In this document: positions 8,043-16,315 of the stretch, one piece after another
Layout: each line of letters opens with the position of its first letter
Position numbering within the stretch: position 1 is the stretch's first letter
Assembly: GCA_903905285.1 (NCBI GenBank)
Contig: CAIVFQ010000102.1
Location: forward strand, 1-20,903
Direction: 5' to 3'
DNA length: 20,903 nucleotides
Origin: an uncultured Alphaproteobacteria bacterium
Lineage (GTDB): Bacteria > Pseudomonadota > Alphaproteobacteria > Paracaedibacterales > CAIULA01
Notes under the pieces: model-generated
What the model was told of the DNA's origin: nothing
Database searches by the model: none
Seen by the model: the letters and a program-made list of their open reading frames with translations, nothing else
Made by a program: the position numbers and the translations under genes

Positions 8043-9419
8043 CTAATACGCATAATCGAAATACCCACCACTTGCATCTGGTTTAAAGCCAACAGGAACC
8101 CACCCACGCGTTGCATCATAACGGGTTATACGTTTAATCAAATCGGGCTGTTGGCCCAATGTTTGCAACATATAATACAAATGCCCTTGGCCTACATACA
8201 TCAAAAAAGGTTGAGGGGAATAATTTTCAACGTACTCTTGAATACGGGGCATGTAAACAGGAACCCATGCTCTGTCCCTGCCTGCAGCATTAGAATCATT
8301 ATTCTTTGATATTCGTTTGACACCCGCGTGATACTCAACGAAAAAGCTGTTCCATGTGAAAACATGCTCCGAAGCGTCCTCCACGTTTGGTTTTGTTTTC
8401 ATCACTGCTAGTTTATTTACTTTTTCTTGGAATCCATGGCGCGTTTCCGAGGTAACTGCCTCTGTCAGATGGTCAAGGAATCCGGTGTCCAGTCTATTTT
8501 GGGTTGTTTCTAGTCCATACACGTTCTCTTGATTCCCGTCACAATCGGCAAAACAACGTCTAATCATTAAGTCTAATCCTCTACTTTTCTGGGCAAATCC
8601 TTGTAATTTGTTATCGTGTAGAAAATGCACAATTGTTGGGTGAAGTGTGTTTAGATCAAAGTTTCTTCCCAATAAATGCAGTATTTTATTTTTCACAGGC
8701 TTTGGCAAACACTCAGCCCATGAATCTACCTGGATTCGCACTGAATCTAGAATGAATTCCCTCTCCAATTGCAACTCTCTTTTCTTTTTTTTAATAAAAA
8801 GATCGTGCATCCTCAATACTGCGCATTCAGAAAGAGGAGAGATGCTCCTAACATAGGTGTTGGCTTTTTCCTCAATCTTGCTATCTTTGAATTCGGACCA
8901 TTCATAATCCGTTAAGTACGATATGTCTGTTGCAGCCAGTTGATGTATAAAGGCTTCTTTAGCTGCGCCTTCTAACATCAGCCCACGTTCTCGAAACTTT
9001 TGAATGTTGCGTGCATAAATTTTAGATTCAGAGGATTCTTCTGGTATCATTTCGCCTATTATGTGGCTGCAACTGGATAAAAGCTGGCGCAACATACGAG
9101 GATGGAGAGTTGCTTCAATCGGGAAATTGTGACACGTGCCCCATACGTAAAAATGCTTAGGAATTCCATTGGGCCCAGGCACGCATTCAATTCTAAACAA
9201 ATACGGCCTCTGTTGCAGGGGAACTGGGTGAAGGATATTATCCCGGGTCGGATCTCCCCTTAAAAACGCCTCCATAAGTGGGTGGAGCCTAATTGTATAT
9301 TTCGGTTGTCGATGTTCAACAAGTGCTGTTGAACAGCTTGGGGCACTTTCAGAGATGGCTGCTTGACCTATATCGCCAAAAAACGCCATTAATATAAATG
9401 CAGATAAAAACTTAAACAC
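8043..9419 (-). CDS. Secreted TraB/GumN-family protein
   Basis: A 458-residue protein with an N-terminal signal peptide (MFKFLSAFILMAFFGDIGQA, cleavage near residue 20-21). It carries the marks of the TraB/PrgY/GumN (TIKI-like) family: YVWGTCHNFP with the GxxH motif at about 94-97, IIGE at 120-123, and a second GxxH in MYVGQGHLYYML (Gly410-His413) near the C-terminus. Members are thought to use a metal-dependent EreA/ChaN/TIKI-like fold, and some TIKI proteins are proteases; the substrate is unknown here. The middle (about 150-380) is longer and more charged than in the short GumN proteins. The start is GTG 9419, chosen because AAGGAAG sits 3-9 nt upstream on the minus strand and the signal peptide follows at once. 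It lies 78 nt downstream of the bicarbonate permease gene and 6 nt upstream of mfd. Confidence 0.75.
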   Translation of the reverse strand: MFKFLSAFILMAFFGDIGQAAISESAPSCSTALVEHRQPKYTIRLHPLMEAFLRGDPTRDNILHPVPLQQRPYLFRIECVPGPNGIPKHFYVWGTCHNFPIEATLHPRMLRQLLSSCSHIIGEMIPEESSESKIYARNIQKFRERGLMLEGAAKEAFIHQLAATDISYLTDYEWSEFKDSKIEEKANTYVRSISPLSECAVLRMHDLFIKKKKRELQLEREFILDSVRIQVDSWAECLPKPVKNKILHLLGRNFDLNTLHPTIVHFLHDNKLQGFAQKSRGLDLMIRRCFADCDGNQENVYGLETTQNRLDTGFLDHLTEAVTSETRHGFQEKVNKLAVMKTKPNVEDASEHVFTWNSFFVEYHAGVKRISKNNDSNAAGRDRAWVPVYMPRIQEYVENYSPQPFLMYVGQGHLYYMLQTLGQQPDLIKRITRYDATRGWVPVGFKPDASGGYFDYAY

Positions 9420-9497
9420 TTTCTTCCTTATAATGATTTCTTAATTCTCACGTAGAAAATATATGTGTTCTCTTTTTCTTATTCAATCTGTTTTTAT

Positions 9498-10472
9498 TTA
9501 CCGCCCAAATAACCAAACAGCAAATTGGTAATACAACGGAATGCCAAAGGCCAGGTTAAAGGGGAAAGTCAGCGCAATGGCCGAGGTTAAATAATAAACC
9601 GGGTTGGCATCGGGAATCGAAATGCGGACCGCAGCAGGGGCTGCAATATAAGATGCGCTGGCTGACATGGCCCCCAATATGGTGGCTCCGCCCAATGATA
9701 AACCAGCCAGGTAACCGCCATAAACACCAAGGGCACCGTTTAGAATGGGAACTAAGAAGGCGTATACGAATAAGAAGCCCTTAACCTGTTTTAAGTCATT
9801 CAACCGTTCTCCTGCCACCAAGCCCATGTCTAACATGAACAGAACCAGAACTCCCTGGAATGGCGCAATAAAGAACGGGGAGATTTTTTCTAAACCAGGC
9901 TTGCCAGAGATAAAACCAATGAGTAATCCCCCTAACAATAACAAAATGCTTTTGCTGAAAAGAATGCCTTCCAACCGGTGCCAAAGACTTGATTCTTGCT
10001 TAACACCAGGTCGATGTTCTGCAAGCAACAAGGCGATAATAATGCCAGGAATTTCCAAAATGGCCACCAGGGCAGCCATGAAGCCTTCCCCTGGAGTGCC
10101 CAAGGTTTCCACAAAAACCTCACACGCCATAAACGTGACCACCGAAACCGACCCATAGTGGGCCGCCAGGGCAGCCGAATCAGCCTGGGAAAAACGCCCA
10201 ATGAAATGCGCAATAACATAGGCAATAACGGGTAACGCCATCCCCAACAACAAGGTCATAGCCGCTGGCACGCCAATGATACTAAATGACGTTTGGGAAA
10301 GATACGCGCCGCCCTTTAAGCCCAATGCCAACAGCAAATACATGGACAAGCCGGCGTACAACCCCTCTGGCAATTGAAGGTCGCTTTTGGCCCAAACAGC
10401 CATAACGCCCAAGAAAAAGGCTAGCACCATAGGGGATAGTAGGTTGAGTTGTAAAAGCTCGAAGGAAATCAT
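9498..10472 (-). CDS. SbtA-like sodium-dependent bicarbonate permease
   Basis: A 324-residue, almost wholly hydrophobic inner-membrane protein with about ten transmembrane segments in two halves. It matches the SbtA (DUF897, sodium-dependent bicarbonate transporter) family: SPMVLAFFLGVMAV, then LPEGLYAGLSMYLLLALGLKGG near residues 34-55, LAAHYGSVSVVTF near 102-114 and ILGAMSASASYIAAPAA near 265-281. Cyanobacterial SbtA imports HCO3- with Na+ and is somewhat longer (about 370 residues). The start ATG 10472 has AAGGG 9 nt upstream, overlapping the accA stop codon. The gene begins 12 nt after accA and is almost certainly co-transcribed with it. Because acetyl-CoA carboxylase consumes bicarbonate, a supply role is a reasonable inference. 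Family assignment is good; ion specificity in this organism is not proven. Confidence 0.85.
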   Translation of the reverse strand: MISFELLQLNLLSPMVLAFFLGVMAVWAKSDLQLPEGLYAGLSMYLLLALGLKGGAYLSQTSFSIIGVPAAMTLLLGMALPVIAYVIAHFIGRFSQADSAALAAHYGSVSVVTFMACEVFVETLGTPGEGFMAALVAILEIPGIIIALLLAEHRPGVKQESSLWHRLEGILFSKSILLLLGGLLIGFISGKPGLEKISPFFIAPFQGVLVLFMLDMGLVAGERLNDLKQVKGFLFVYAFLVPILNGALGVYGGYLAGLSLGGATILGAMSASASYIAAPAAVRISIPDANPVYYLTSAIALTFPFNLAFGIPLYYQFAVWLFGR

Positions 10473-10484
10473 GATCAGGTACCC

Positions 10485-11438
10485 TTAAGAGAGCTTTGTG
10501 CCCATGTTTAAAAATTTATCGCGGCGGTGAGTCAGAAGCTTGTGGCTGTCTAGGTGGGAAAGATTTTGAAAGGCTTGTTGGATGGCTTCTTTGACAGACT
10601 GCATGGCAACCTCAGGAAGTCGATGGGCACCCCCCATTGGTTCAGGGATAATCTTATCAATAACGCCAAATTGAAGCAGGTCTTGCGCTGTTAGGCGTTG
10701 AGCCTCTGCTGCTTCAGCGGCTTTGGTAGCACTTCGCCATAAAATAGACGCGCACCCTTCGGGTGAGATAACAGAATAGACCGAGTGTTCAAGCATAAGC
10801 ACAGCATTGGCTGCTGCAATCGCAATGGCACCCCCTGACCCCCCTTCGCCAATCACAACGCTGACCAAGGGAACCTTAACCTTTAAACAGGTTTCAATGC
10901 ACCGTGCAATGGCTTCGGCCTGGCCGCGTTCTTCGGCGTCAATGCCTGGATAAGCACCAGCGGTATCAACAAACGTTAAAATGGGGATGCCAAAACGATC
11001 AGCCAATTCCATCAGGCGGATGGCTTTTCGATATCCCTCGGGCTTAGCCATGCCAAAGTTATGTTTAACGCGGCTTTCGGTATCGTTGCCTTTTTGTTGG
11101 CCAATGACAAGGGTCACCTTGCCCATAAAGTACCCCAACCCGCCTATAATGGCATTGTCTTCACCGAATAATCGATCGCCCGACAGGGGGATAAAATCTT
11201 GGATGAGGGTATTTAAATAATCAAAAAACTTAGGCCGATCAGGGTGACGGGCAACCTGAACCTTTTGCCAAGGTGTTAAGCTTTTATATGTTTTTTGTAA
11301 AAGGGTGTCAGCCGAAGTTTGAAGGCTTAAAACTTCCTTAGCAATATTCAGGTTGCCTGTATTAGAAAGGTTTCTAAGTTCTTCTATTTTATTTTCTAAT
11401 TCAGCTATAGGACGTTCAAAATCTAAAAATTTAGTCAT
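10485..11438 (-). CDS. accA: Acetyl-CoA carboxylase carboxyltransferase alpha subunit AccA
   Basis: A 317-residue AccA of the usual length (E. coli 319). With AccD it forms the carboxyltransferase that moves CO2 from biotin-carboxyl carrier protein to acetyl-CoA, giving malonyl-CoA for fatty acid synthesis in the cytoplasm. Family signatures include [16 protein letters not shown] at the N-terminus, [47 protein letters not shown], the oxyanion-forming [12 protein letters not shown] and [14 protein letters not shown]. Nothing essential is missing. It is the first gene of the minus-strand series accA, bicarbonate permease, TraB/GumN, mfd, preceded by a 523-bp gap. The start ATG 11438 fits the family N-terminus, though the ribosome-binding site is weak. 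A 16-bp dyad lies about 60-75 nt upstream. Confidence 0.98.
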   Translation of the reverse strand: MTKFLDFERPIAELENKIEELRNLSNTGNLNIAKEVLSLQTSADTLLQKTYKSLTPWQKVQVARHPDRPKFFDYLNTLIQDFIPLSGDRLFGEDNAIIGGLGYFMGKVTLVIGQQKGNDTESRVKHNFGMAKPEGYRKAIRLMELADRFGIPILTFVDTAGAYPGIDAEERGQAEAIARCIETCLKVKVPLVSVVIGEGGSGGAIAIAAANAVLMLEHSVYSVISPEGCASILWRSATKAAEAAEAQRLTAQDLLQFGVIDKIIPEPMGGAHRLPEVAMQSVKEAIQQAFQNLSHLDSHKLLTHRRDKFLNMGTKLS

Positions 11439-11497
11439 GCAACTTTATTTAGGTTGGGATTCTGGAATTACCCTTCGTTTCTAAAAGGTTCCTGGCC

Positions 11498-11513
11498 ACA
11501 AAGCAAGCTTTGT
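11498..11513. promoter_or_regulatory. 16-bp dyad upstream of accA
   Basis: ACAAAGC (11498-11504) and GCTTTGT (11507-11513) form a perfect 7-bp inverted repeat with two bases between. On the minus strand it overlaps TTGCTT, which stands 17 bp before TAGAAA, a weak possible -35/-10 pair for accA. An operator is possible, but only symmetry and position support it. Confidence 0.25.
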
Positions 11514-11631
11514 TTGTATGAGTTCAGACACTTTGAGACTCAGGCTGCGTCCTTGAATAGGATGTTAGAAAGATTTTTTTAACCGTTTCTTAATCTTTCA
11601 CCCCCCTATTCTAACAGTGGTGGTTTAGTTA

Positions 11632-11651
11632 CACCCGAGATGAGTCGGGTG
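11632..11651. other. Strong hairpin in the accA-M48 gap
   Basis: A perfect 7-bp GC-rich stem CACCCGA/TCGGGTG surrounds the loop GATGAG. It is not directly followed by a T run on either strand, so it is not a standard terminator. It might be part of a structured RNA. Confidence 0.4.
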
Positions 11652-11961
11652 CGCGATGGGGTATATAAAACCCTTTTCTTGTTTTTTTAAAGAGCAAGGG
11701 AATTGCCTGAGGTAGAGTCTTGGAACCGGTTTCTGGACTTTAGCTGAATTTCTATGGGATTGGAACCCCATGGGAAGACATATCCAAAGACTGAAAGGTT
11801 TTGGGGCACAGGGAGAATTGTGTTGTGTGAGGTGGCGGGGAGGGACGTTGCAGCGGATTCGGGGAGGGCCCCACAAGGGCGCATTATGTCCGCAATTTGA
11901 CTGAAGAACTTCCCTAAATCTAATTGATTACATGCCGTAATTTATTGCCAAATTTAATCGA

Positions 11962-13626
11962 CTATTTTGGTTTTGCACCTTCAGCAGGATCAATCTGTTT
12001 CAAAATATCTTTAGCGCGTTTGCTCACCACAGGGTCTTTGCTTTTAGAGGCTGTGCCAGCCTGTACTTTTGCCCTGGGTAATTCATTGATCAAAAAGGCT
12101 TCTTCGGCCAGGCACAAGGCCACATGATCCATTTGATTGTTTTTACCATAGGCTTTTGCCAATAAACGCCAGGCAAAGATATTTTCCGACGAGTGATCAG
12201 TAACCTGTCTTAAAAGGCTAATCGCTTCATTTAAAGTTTTACCGTCGGGGTTGGGGGTTTCTAATAAAGCCTGCGCCAATAAAACAGGAATGGTTTTGGC
12301 CTTAGGTAAAAGCTTCAACGCTTGTCGGAAATAATCTGCGGCCTCAGAAACCTTGCCTGTTTCAAAACAAATCTGGCCTTTAAATTCCAAAAAGAAAGGG
12401 TCAGCGGGGTTTTCTTTTATCAGAGCATTTAACAAATTTAGTGCATCAGAATGTTTGCCTTTGCGATACAAAGCAATCGCCCGCCCATACTGCGCCGGAA
12501 TGCTTCTATCATCTGACTTATAGCTTCGCAAAACGGCATCAGGTTTGTTCATAAAACCGTTAATCTTGGCCTTGATGCGTTGAAACTTTTCCTCTTCCTT
12601 TGGTAACGATTGTATAGTCGTGCGGGGCTGCCCTTCAGGGTAAGAAACCTTTTCCTTTCCCTCTGGTAAGGATTGTATAGTCGTGCGGGGCTGCCCCTCA
12701 GGGTAAGAAACCTTTTCCTCTTCCTTTGGTAACGATTGTATAGTCGTGCGGGGCTGCCCCTCAGGGTAAGAAACCTTTTCCTTTCCCTCTGGTAAGGATT
12801 GTATAGTCGTGCGGGGCTGCCCCTCAGGGTAAGAAACCTTTTCCTCTTCCTTTGGTAACGATTGTATAGTCGTGCGGGACTGCCCTTCAGGGTAAGAAAC
12901 CTTTTCCTTTCCCTCTGGTAAGGATTGTATAGTTCTATGAGCTTCTTTTTCAAACAAAGCCACTTTTTCCTTACGGTCATTCGATAAAGGGTGGGTTGAT
13001 GTATAGGGGTCAACGTGGCCTGTGTAGCCAGCACCTAGTAGATTTAGAAATTCACTTAATCCTCTAGTTGGCCAACCTAAAGCTGTTAAATACCTAAGCG
13101 CGGCACTGTCGGCTGTTTCTTCTTGATCACGACTATGTTTTAAAAGACCCCGTTCAAATATCTGGGATCCCCCCATTAAACCAGCTATTAAAGCTTCGCT
13201 GGAACCTGTGGCCAATGCAGCGGCTCCACTTAAAAGCATGGTGGCAACGGCTGGGACAAGGGCCTGGGTTTGGGCATCAGCCGCGCGTGCGCTGTGGGCG
13301 CCAGCAATGTGCCCCGTTTCATGTGCCAATACGCCCAACAGTTGATAAACGTTTTCACATTTCAAAATTAAGCCGGTGTAAACAATGATCATGCCACCCA
13401 AAGTCGCCCCTGCGTTGACATCAGAAGACGACAGAAGCAATACTTTAGGTTCCATGCGGACGTTGGCAACTTCGAAGATTTTAGTTAACCAATCCGTTAA
13501 GGTTTGTTCAATTTCTTCGTCACTAATAAATTGATCTTTCTGAATCTCGGCTGCCTGCGCTGTCGACAAACATAAAAACAAAAGGGCGAATATTGCCACA
13601 AGGAATTTGTGCACACTGCTCGTCAT
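11962..13626 (-). CDS. BepA-like M48 metalloprotease with tandem repeats and TPR domain
   Basis: From ATG 13626 the protein has 554 residues. A signal peptide (MTSSVHKFLV..., cleavage near STAQA) leads into an M48 zinc peptidase with HETGH (residues 102-106), downstream Glu in QEETADSAAL (about 168-177) and THPLSNDR (about 211-218). Next come about 115 residues of alternating 21-residue repeats, then a TPR-type helical region (ALYRKGKHSDALNLL, EAADYFRQALKLLP). The domain plan resembles BepA/YfgC, a periplasmic protease and chaperone that helps or removes stalled outer-membrane barrel proteins; the repeat block is absent from typical members. The frame stays open up to 13746, overlapping rne, but those extra 40 residues are encoded by a palindromic repeat and precede the signal peptide, so 13626 is chosen. 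No clear ribosome-binding site precedes it; GTG 13614 is an alternative. Confidence 0.88.
   Translation of the reverse strand: MTSSVHKFLVAIFALLFLCLSTAQAAEIQKDQFISDEEIEQTLTDWLTKIFEVANVRMEPKVLLLSSSDVNAGATLGGMIIVYTGLILKCENVYQLLGVLAHETGHIAGAHSARAADAQTQALVPAVATMLLSGAAALATGSSEALIAGLMGGSQIFERGLLKHSRDQEETADSAALRYLTALGWPTRGLSEFLNLLGAGYTGHVDPYTSTHPLSNDRKEKVALFEKEAHRTIQSLPEGKEKVSYPEGQSRTTIQSLPKEEEKVSYPEGQPRTTIQSLPEGKEKVSYPEGQPRTTIQSLPKEEEKVSYPEGQPRTTIQSLPEGKEKVSYPEGQPRTTIQSLPKEEEKFQRIKAKINGFMNKPDAVLRSYKSDDRSIPAQYGRAIALYRKGKHSDALNLLNALIKENPADPFFLEFKGQICFETGKVSEAADYFRQALKLLPKAKTIPVLLAQALLETPNPDGKTLNEAISLLRQVTDHSSENIFAWRLLAKAYGKNNQMDHVALCLAEEAFLINELPRAKVQAGTASKSKDPVVSKRAKDILKQIDPAEGAKPK
12586..12933. repeat. 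63-bp coding tandem repeat with a 126-bp higher-order period
   Basis: Five full 63-bp units and one partial unit lie inside the M48 gene. Each encodes a 21-residue unit TIQSLPxxxEKVSYPEGQPR(T). The units strictly alternate between a PEGKEK and a PKEEEK version, giving a 126-bp (42-residue) higher-order period. Copies are near identical, which indicates recent expansion by pairs. The unit keeps the reading frame, so copy number can vary without breaking the gene. Confidence 0.97.
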
Positions 13627-13703
13627 TGTGCGCAACCAAGAGGAACGCGGCGATCCATATGCTTCCTGAATTGCCACGTGACTTCGCTTTTCGCAATGAC
13701 GAG
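13619..13703. repeat. Palindromic repeat element between rne and the M48 gene
   Basis: CTCGTCATTG (13619-13628) and CAATGACGAG (13694-13703) form a perfect 10-bp inverted repeat bounding 85 bp. The interior includes TTGCCACGTGACTTCGC, typical of dispersed palindromes known from Rickettsiales and related genomes. It begins 15 bp after the rne stop codon on the minus strand. Its far arm contains the probable ATG of the M48 gene. It may also fold in the transcript as an end or processing hairpin for rne. Similar sequence (TTCGCAATGAC) recurs at 20481-20491. Confidence 0.8.
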
Positions 13704-13718
13704 AAAGTTTGTGTAATT

Positions 13719-15935
13719 TTAAGAGTCTAAGAGGCGTCTGAACCACCCGCCATTCCTTTTCCTTGAAGAAGAACCTTCCTTATTATCACTCTTAACAGCG
13801 TCAGAGGGAAGACCCTCATGTGTATTATTGTTGGTGATAACCTGTTTTTCAGCGGTGACCACAGGAGGAGGGGCATTCTCGGCGCCAGCAACGTCTGTCC
13901 TGTTGGTTGCAGGACGCCTGCGACGGGGACGACGATTCTTACTAGGCACACGCGCTTCACCATCTGTTTTCGGCTGCGCATCCAAAGTATCACCTTTTGA
14001 CTCAGAAGCTTGGACAGGTAATTCAAGCGCAGAAGCTTCTCCTTGGGGCTGACCATTTGCTTGGTCTGTATTTTGTTGAGCGGGCGCAGCAGGGCGTCGA
14101 CGGCGTTGACGGCGGCGATTGTTACGACTTTTCGTTGCGGCTGCTTCATCTTCGCCTTGACCCTGTTGCGCTGTCTGTTTTTCTTCTTCATCTTCTTCAG
14201 GTTTGGCTAATAACGGTCTCGGACTTACAGCTGGGGCAATTCTGGCTGTTTCCTGAATCGCCAAGACATCTAGCTTAAAGTCAGGTGAATTCAAGGCAGG
14301 GTCGCGATTAACCTGTATCGATAAGGAAAAACGATTTTCTAAAGCAATAAGATTCTGACGTTTCTGGTTTAAAAGGTAAAGATCAACGCCATTAGGAACA
14401 GTCAAAAGAATTTCTTTTGCAGGTTGTTGCAAGGCACAGGTTTCAACAGCACGCAAGACATGCAACGACATGGATTCAATAGAACGCACCAAACCAGTTC
14501 CATGACAGTGGATACAAGGAATGGTATAAGTCTCAATCAAACTGGGGCGTAATCGTTGGCGCGATAACTCCATCAACCCAAATTGACTAATTTTTCCTAA
14601 CTGAATGCGGGCGCGGTCTGTCTTGACAGCTTCGCGTAGTTTTTTCTCAACTTGTTGAATGTGATTGGTATCACTCATGTCAATAAAGTCGATGACCACA
14701 AGGCCCGCAAGATCGCGCAGGCGCATTTGCCGCGCCACTTCGTCAACAGCCTCTAGGTTTGTTTTTAAAGCTGTGTCGTCAATATGACGTTCCCGTGTTG
14801 AACGGCCAGAGTTGACATCAATCGCCACCAAAGCTTCTGTCACATTGATAACGATGGACCCACCTGACGGTAACCTGACAGAAGGCTGCATCATTTGGTT
14901 GATTTGTTCCTCAACCTTAAAACGATGCAACAAAGGGCAATTTTCATCTTGATATAATTTAATCTTGCGAACATGACTTGGAATCAGTTGGCGCATGAAA
15001 GACTTGGCTTGTTTATAAGCCTCTTCTCCCTGTACCAAGATTTCATCAATGTCCCTGTTGTAAATATCACGGATTGCCTTTTTGATAAGGTCGCCTTCGG
15101 CATAAACCAGGAAGGGTGCAATTGACTGTAAGGTCAAGTCGCGGATTTCGCTCCACAATCGCAGCAAGTAATCGTAATCTCGGCGGATTTCAATCTTATT
15201 TCGTTCTTGGCCAGCCGTACGTACAATCAAGCCCATTCCATCGGGGATGCTTAAATCTTTGACAAGGTCTTTCAAACGGCGACGATCTTCTCCGTCGTTA
15301 ATTTTACGGGAAACTCCCCCTGCTCGATATCCAGCATTCGGCATCAAAACGCAATAACGGCCAGGAAGACTGAGGTACGTTGTTAAAGAGGCACCTTTGT
15401 TGCCCCGTTCTTCTTTAACGACCTGAATCAACATAATGTGGCGGCGTTTGATAACCTCCTGAATTTTATAGCGATAGCCAGAGGTTCGCGAAGATTGAGG
15501 TTTTTTGCTGGTTTTTTCCTCATCATCAGCGTCAATGTTTTGGTCTTTTTCTGGGGAATTTTCATCAAGATCTGAAACAACTTCTGCTTCATCATCAGTA
15601 GATTCATCAGGTTCGCTGTTGAATGAACTGTCATCTAAGTTTTCTTCGTCAGCTCCCAAGACTGATTCAGCGGCAGGAAGATCAGAAACCGGCACACGAT
15701 AGTAGTCAGGATGAATTTCGCTAAAGGGCAAAAAGCCATGGCGATTGCCACCGAATTCAACGAAGGCAGCTTGCAGCGACGGCTCGACGCGTACGACTCT
15801 GGCAAGGTAAATGTTGCCTTTTATTTGTTTTTTGGTTGAGGTTTCGGAATCAAAATCTTCTAAGATCTGTCCGTTAACGACAGCAACCCGAACTTCTTCG
15901 GGATGATTCGCATCAATAAGTAATTTTTTAGCCAT
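13719..15935 (-). CDS. rne: Ribonuclease E
   Basis: A 738-residue RNase E/G endonuclease for mRNA decay and rRNA/tRNA processing, normally the degradosome scaffold. The N-terminal S1 domain (GNIYLARVVRVEPSLQAAFV at 40-59, GNRHGFLPFSEI) is split by an acidic insert of about 60 residues (91-150), a known trait of alphaproteobacterial RNase E. The DNase I-like site shows Asp373 in AIDVNSG and Asp416 in VIDFIDM, and the Zn-link is CIHCHGTG (Cys474, Cys477). The C-terminus (about 595-738) is low-complexity and basic, with KSRNNRRRQRRRRPA and KNRRPRRRRPATNR, probably RNA-binding. The start ATG 15935 has GGAG about 11 nt upstream, and a TATAAT box lies about 76 nt upstream. It is divergent from gpmI and followed by the M48 protease gene. 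Confidence 0.96.
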   Translation of the reverse strand: MAKKLLIDANHPEEVRVAVVNGQILEDFDSETSTKKQIKGNIYLARVVRVEPSLQAAFVEFGGNRHGFLPFSEIHPDYYRVPVSDLPAAESVLGADEENLDDSSFNSEPDESTDDEAEVVSDLDENSPEKDQNIDADDEEKTSKKPQSSRTSGYRYKIQEVIKRRHIMLIQVVKEERGNKGASLTTYLSLPGRYCVLMPNAGYRAGGVSRKINDGEDRRRLKDLVKDLSIPDGMGLIVRTAGQERNKIEIRRDYDYLLRLWSEIRDLTLQSIAPFLVYAEGDLIKKAIRDIYNRDIDEILVQGEEAYKQAKSFMRQLIPSHVRKIKLYQDENCPLLHRFKVEEQINQMMQPSVRLPSGGSIVINVTEALVAIDVNSGRSTRERHIDDTALKTNLEAVDEVARQMRLRDLAGLVVIDFIDMSDTNHIQQVEKKLREAVKTDRARIQLGKISQFGLMELSRQRLRPSLIETYTIPCIHCHGTGLVRSIESMSLHVLRAVETCALQQPAKEILLTVPNGVDLYLLNQKRQNLIALENRFSLSIQVNRDPALNSPDFKLDVLAIQETARIAPAVSPRPLLAKPEEDEEEKQTAQQGQGEDEAAATKSRNNRRRQRRRRPAAPAQQNTDQANGQPQGEASALELPVQASESKGDTLDAQPKTDGEARVPSKNRRPRRRRPATNRTDVAGAENAPPPVVTAEKQVITNNNTHEGLPSDAVKSDNKEGSSSRKRNGGWFRRLLDS

Positions 15936-16315
15936 TTGGCAACGATCTCCATGCGCAGCCTGATCGACACCGAAACATGATCCTTAGTGTAAAAGACGTT
16001 AAGAGGATAAATTATAGGTATGACAGGCATCTTTATTATTAAAATATTTTGTTGAACGAGGTTAGAAAAACAGTGTGATAGATGCCGAACCATTGTTAAA
16101 TCCTTAAGAGGGCACCAAAAATCAAACCGATACAATAAACCTTTTTGTTTCTTGGATTTAAGCACATTTTGCAAGTAATAACCAGCGAAAAAATTAGGTT
16201 ATTGTTCGTGTTTCAGTTGGGATTGTGCTTATGCTAAAACTCTTCATACCCACTGGGAAATCGTTGAAAACTCTGTTAGTTTATATGAAATAAAAACAAC
16301 TTTATTGTTTGAAAA
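15936..16315. other. 380-bp divergent intergenic region between rne and gpmI
   Basis: This gap must hold the promoters and leaders of both divergent genes. A TATAAT box for rne is seen at 16011-16016. For gpmI, TTGAAA (16264-16269) upstream of an AT-rich stretch is a possible -35, but no well-spaced -10 was found. A minus-strand frame crossing 15936-16174 has no family signature and overlaps the rne start in another frame. No RNA gene was recognised. Confidence 0.5.
16011..16016 (-). promoter_or_regulatory. Candidate -10 box for rne
   Basis: The minus strand reads TATAAT 76 nt upstream of the rne start, which would give a leader of about 65-70 nt. No clear -35 at ideal spacing was found, so the call depends on the perfect -10 and its position. 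Confidence 0.35.

Larger units (their letters stand above)
11439..11961. other. 523-bp intergenic region between the M48 protease gene and accA
   Basis: No convincing gene was seen. Short open frames on the minus strand (within 11625-11884) have no family signature or ribosome-binding site. The region includes one strong hairpin, CACCCGA/TCGGGTG (11632-11638 with 11645-11651). It also has a G-rich stretch near 11829-11880 that contrasts with the AT-rich flanks, and AATTGC (11700-11705) complementary to GCAATT (11892-11897), which could close a domain of about 200 nt. I checked by eye for signatures of tmRNA, RNase P RNA, SRP RNA and 6S RNA and found none. Confidence 0.5.

Noticed and set aside
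11625..11884. Short minus-strand coding frames in the accA-M48 gap
   Set aside because: Two overlapping frames are both open over the same G/C-richer stretch, neither has a ribosome-binding site or a recognisable domain, and the compositions look random.
11639..11905. tmRNA, 6S RNA, RNase P RNA or SRP RNA in the accA-M48 gap
   Set aside because: None of their conserved cores was seen on either strand, such as the SRP GGAAGGAAGCAG loop, the RNase P GAGGAAAGTCC segment or a tmRNA tag reading frame.
12549..13034. Minus-strand 161-codon repeat-rich frame
   Set aside because: It is another frame of the 63-bp repeats inside the M48 protease gene, kept open because the repeat unit is a multiple of three. 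The protease frame has catalytic motifs and a signal peptide.
13627..13746. Forty-residue N-terminal extension of the M48 protease overlapping rne
   Set aside because: It would put a palindrome-encoded sequence before the signal peptide. Starting at 13626 gives a normal exported protein, so the longer form was not annotated.
15860..16174. Minus-strand 104-codon frame crossing the rne start
   Set aside because: It overlaps the well-supported start of rne in a different frame and has no family signature; the upstream part is the rne leader.
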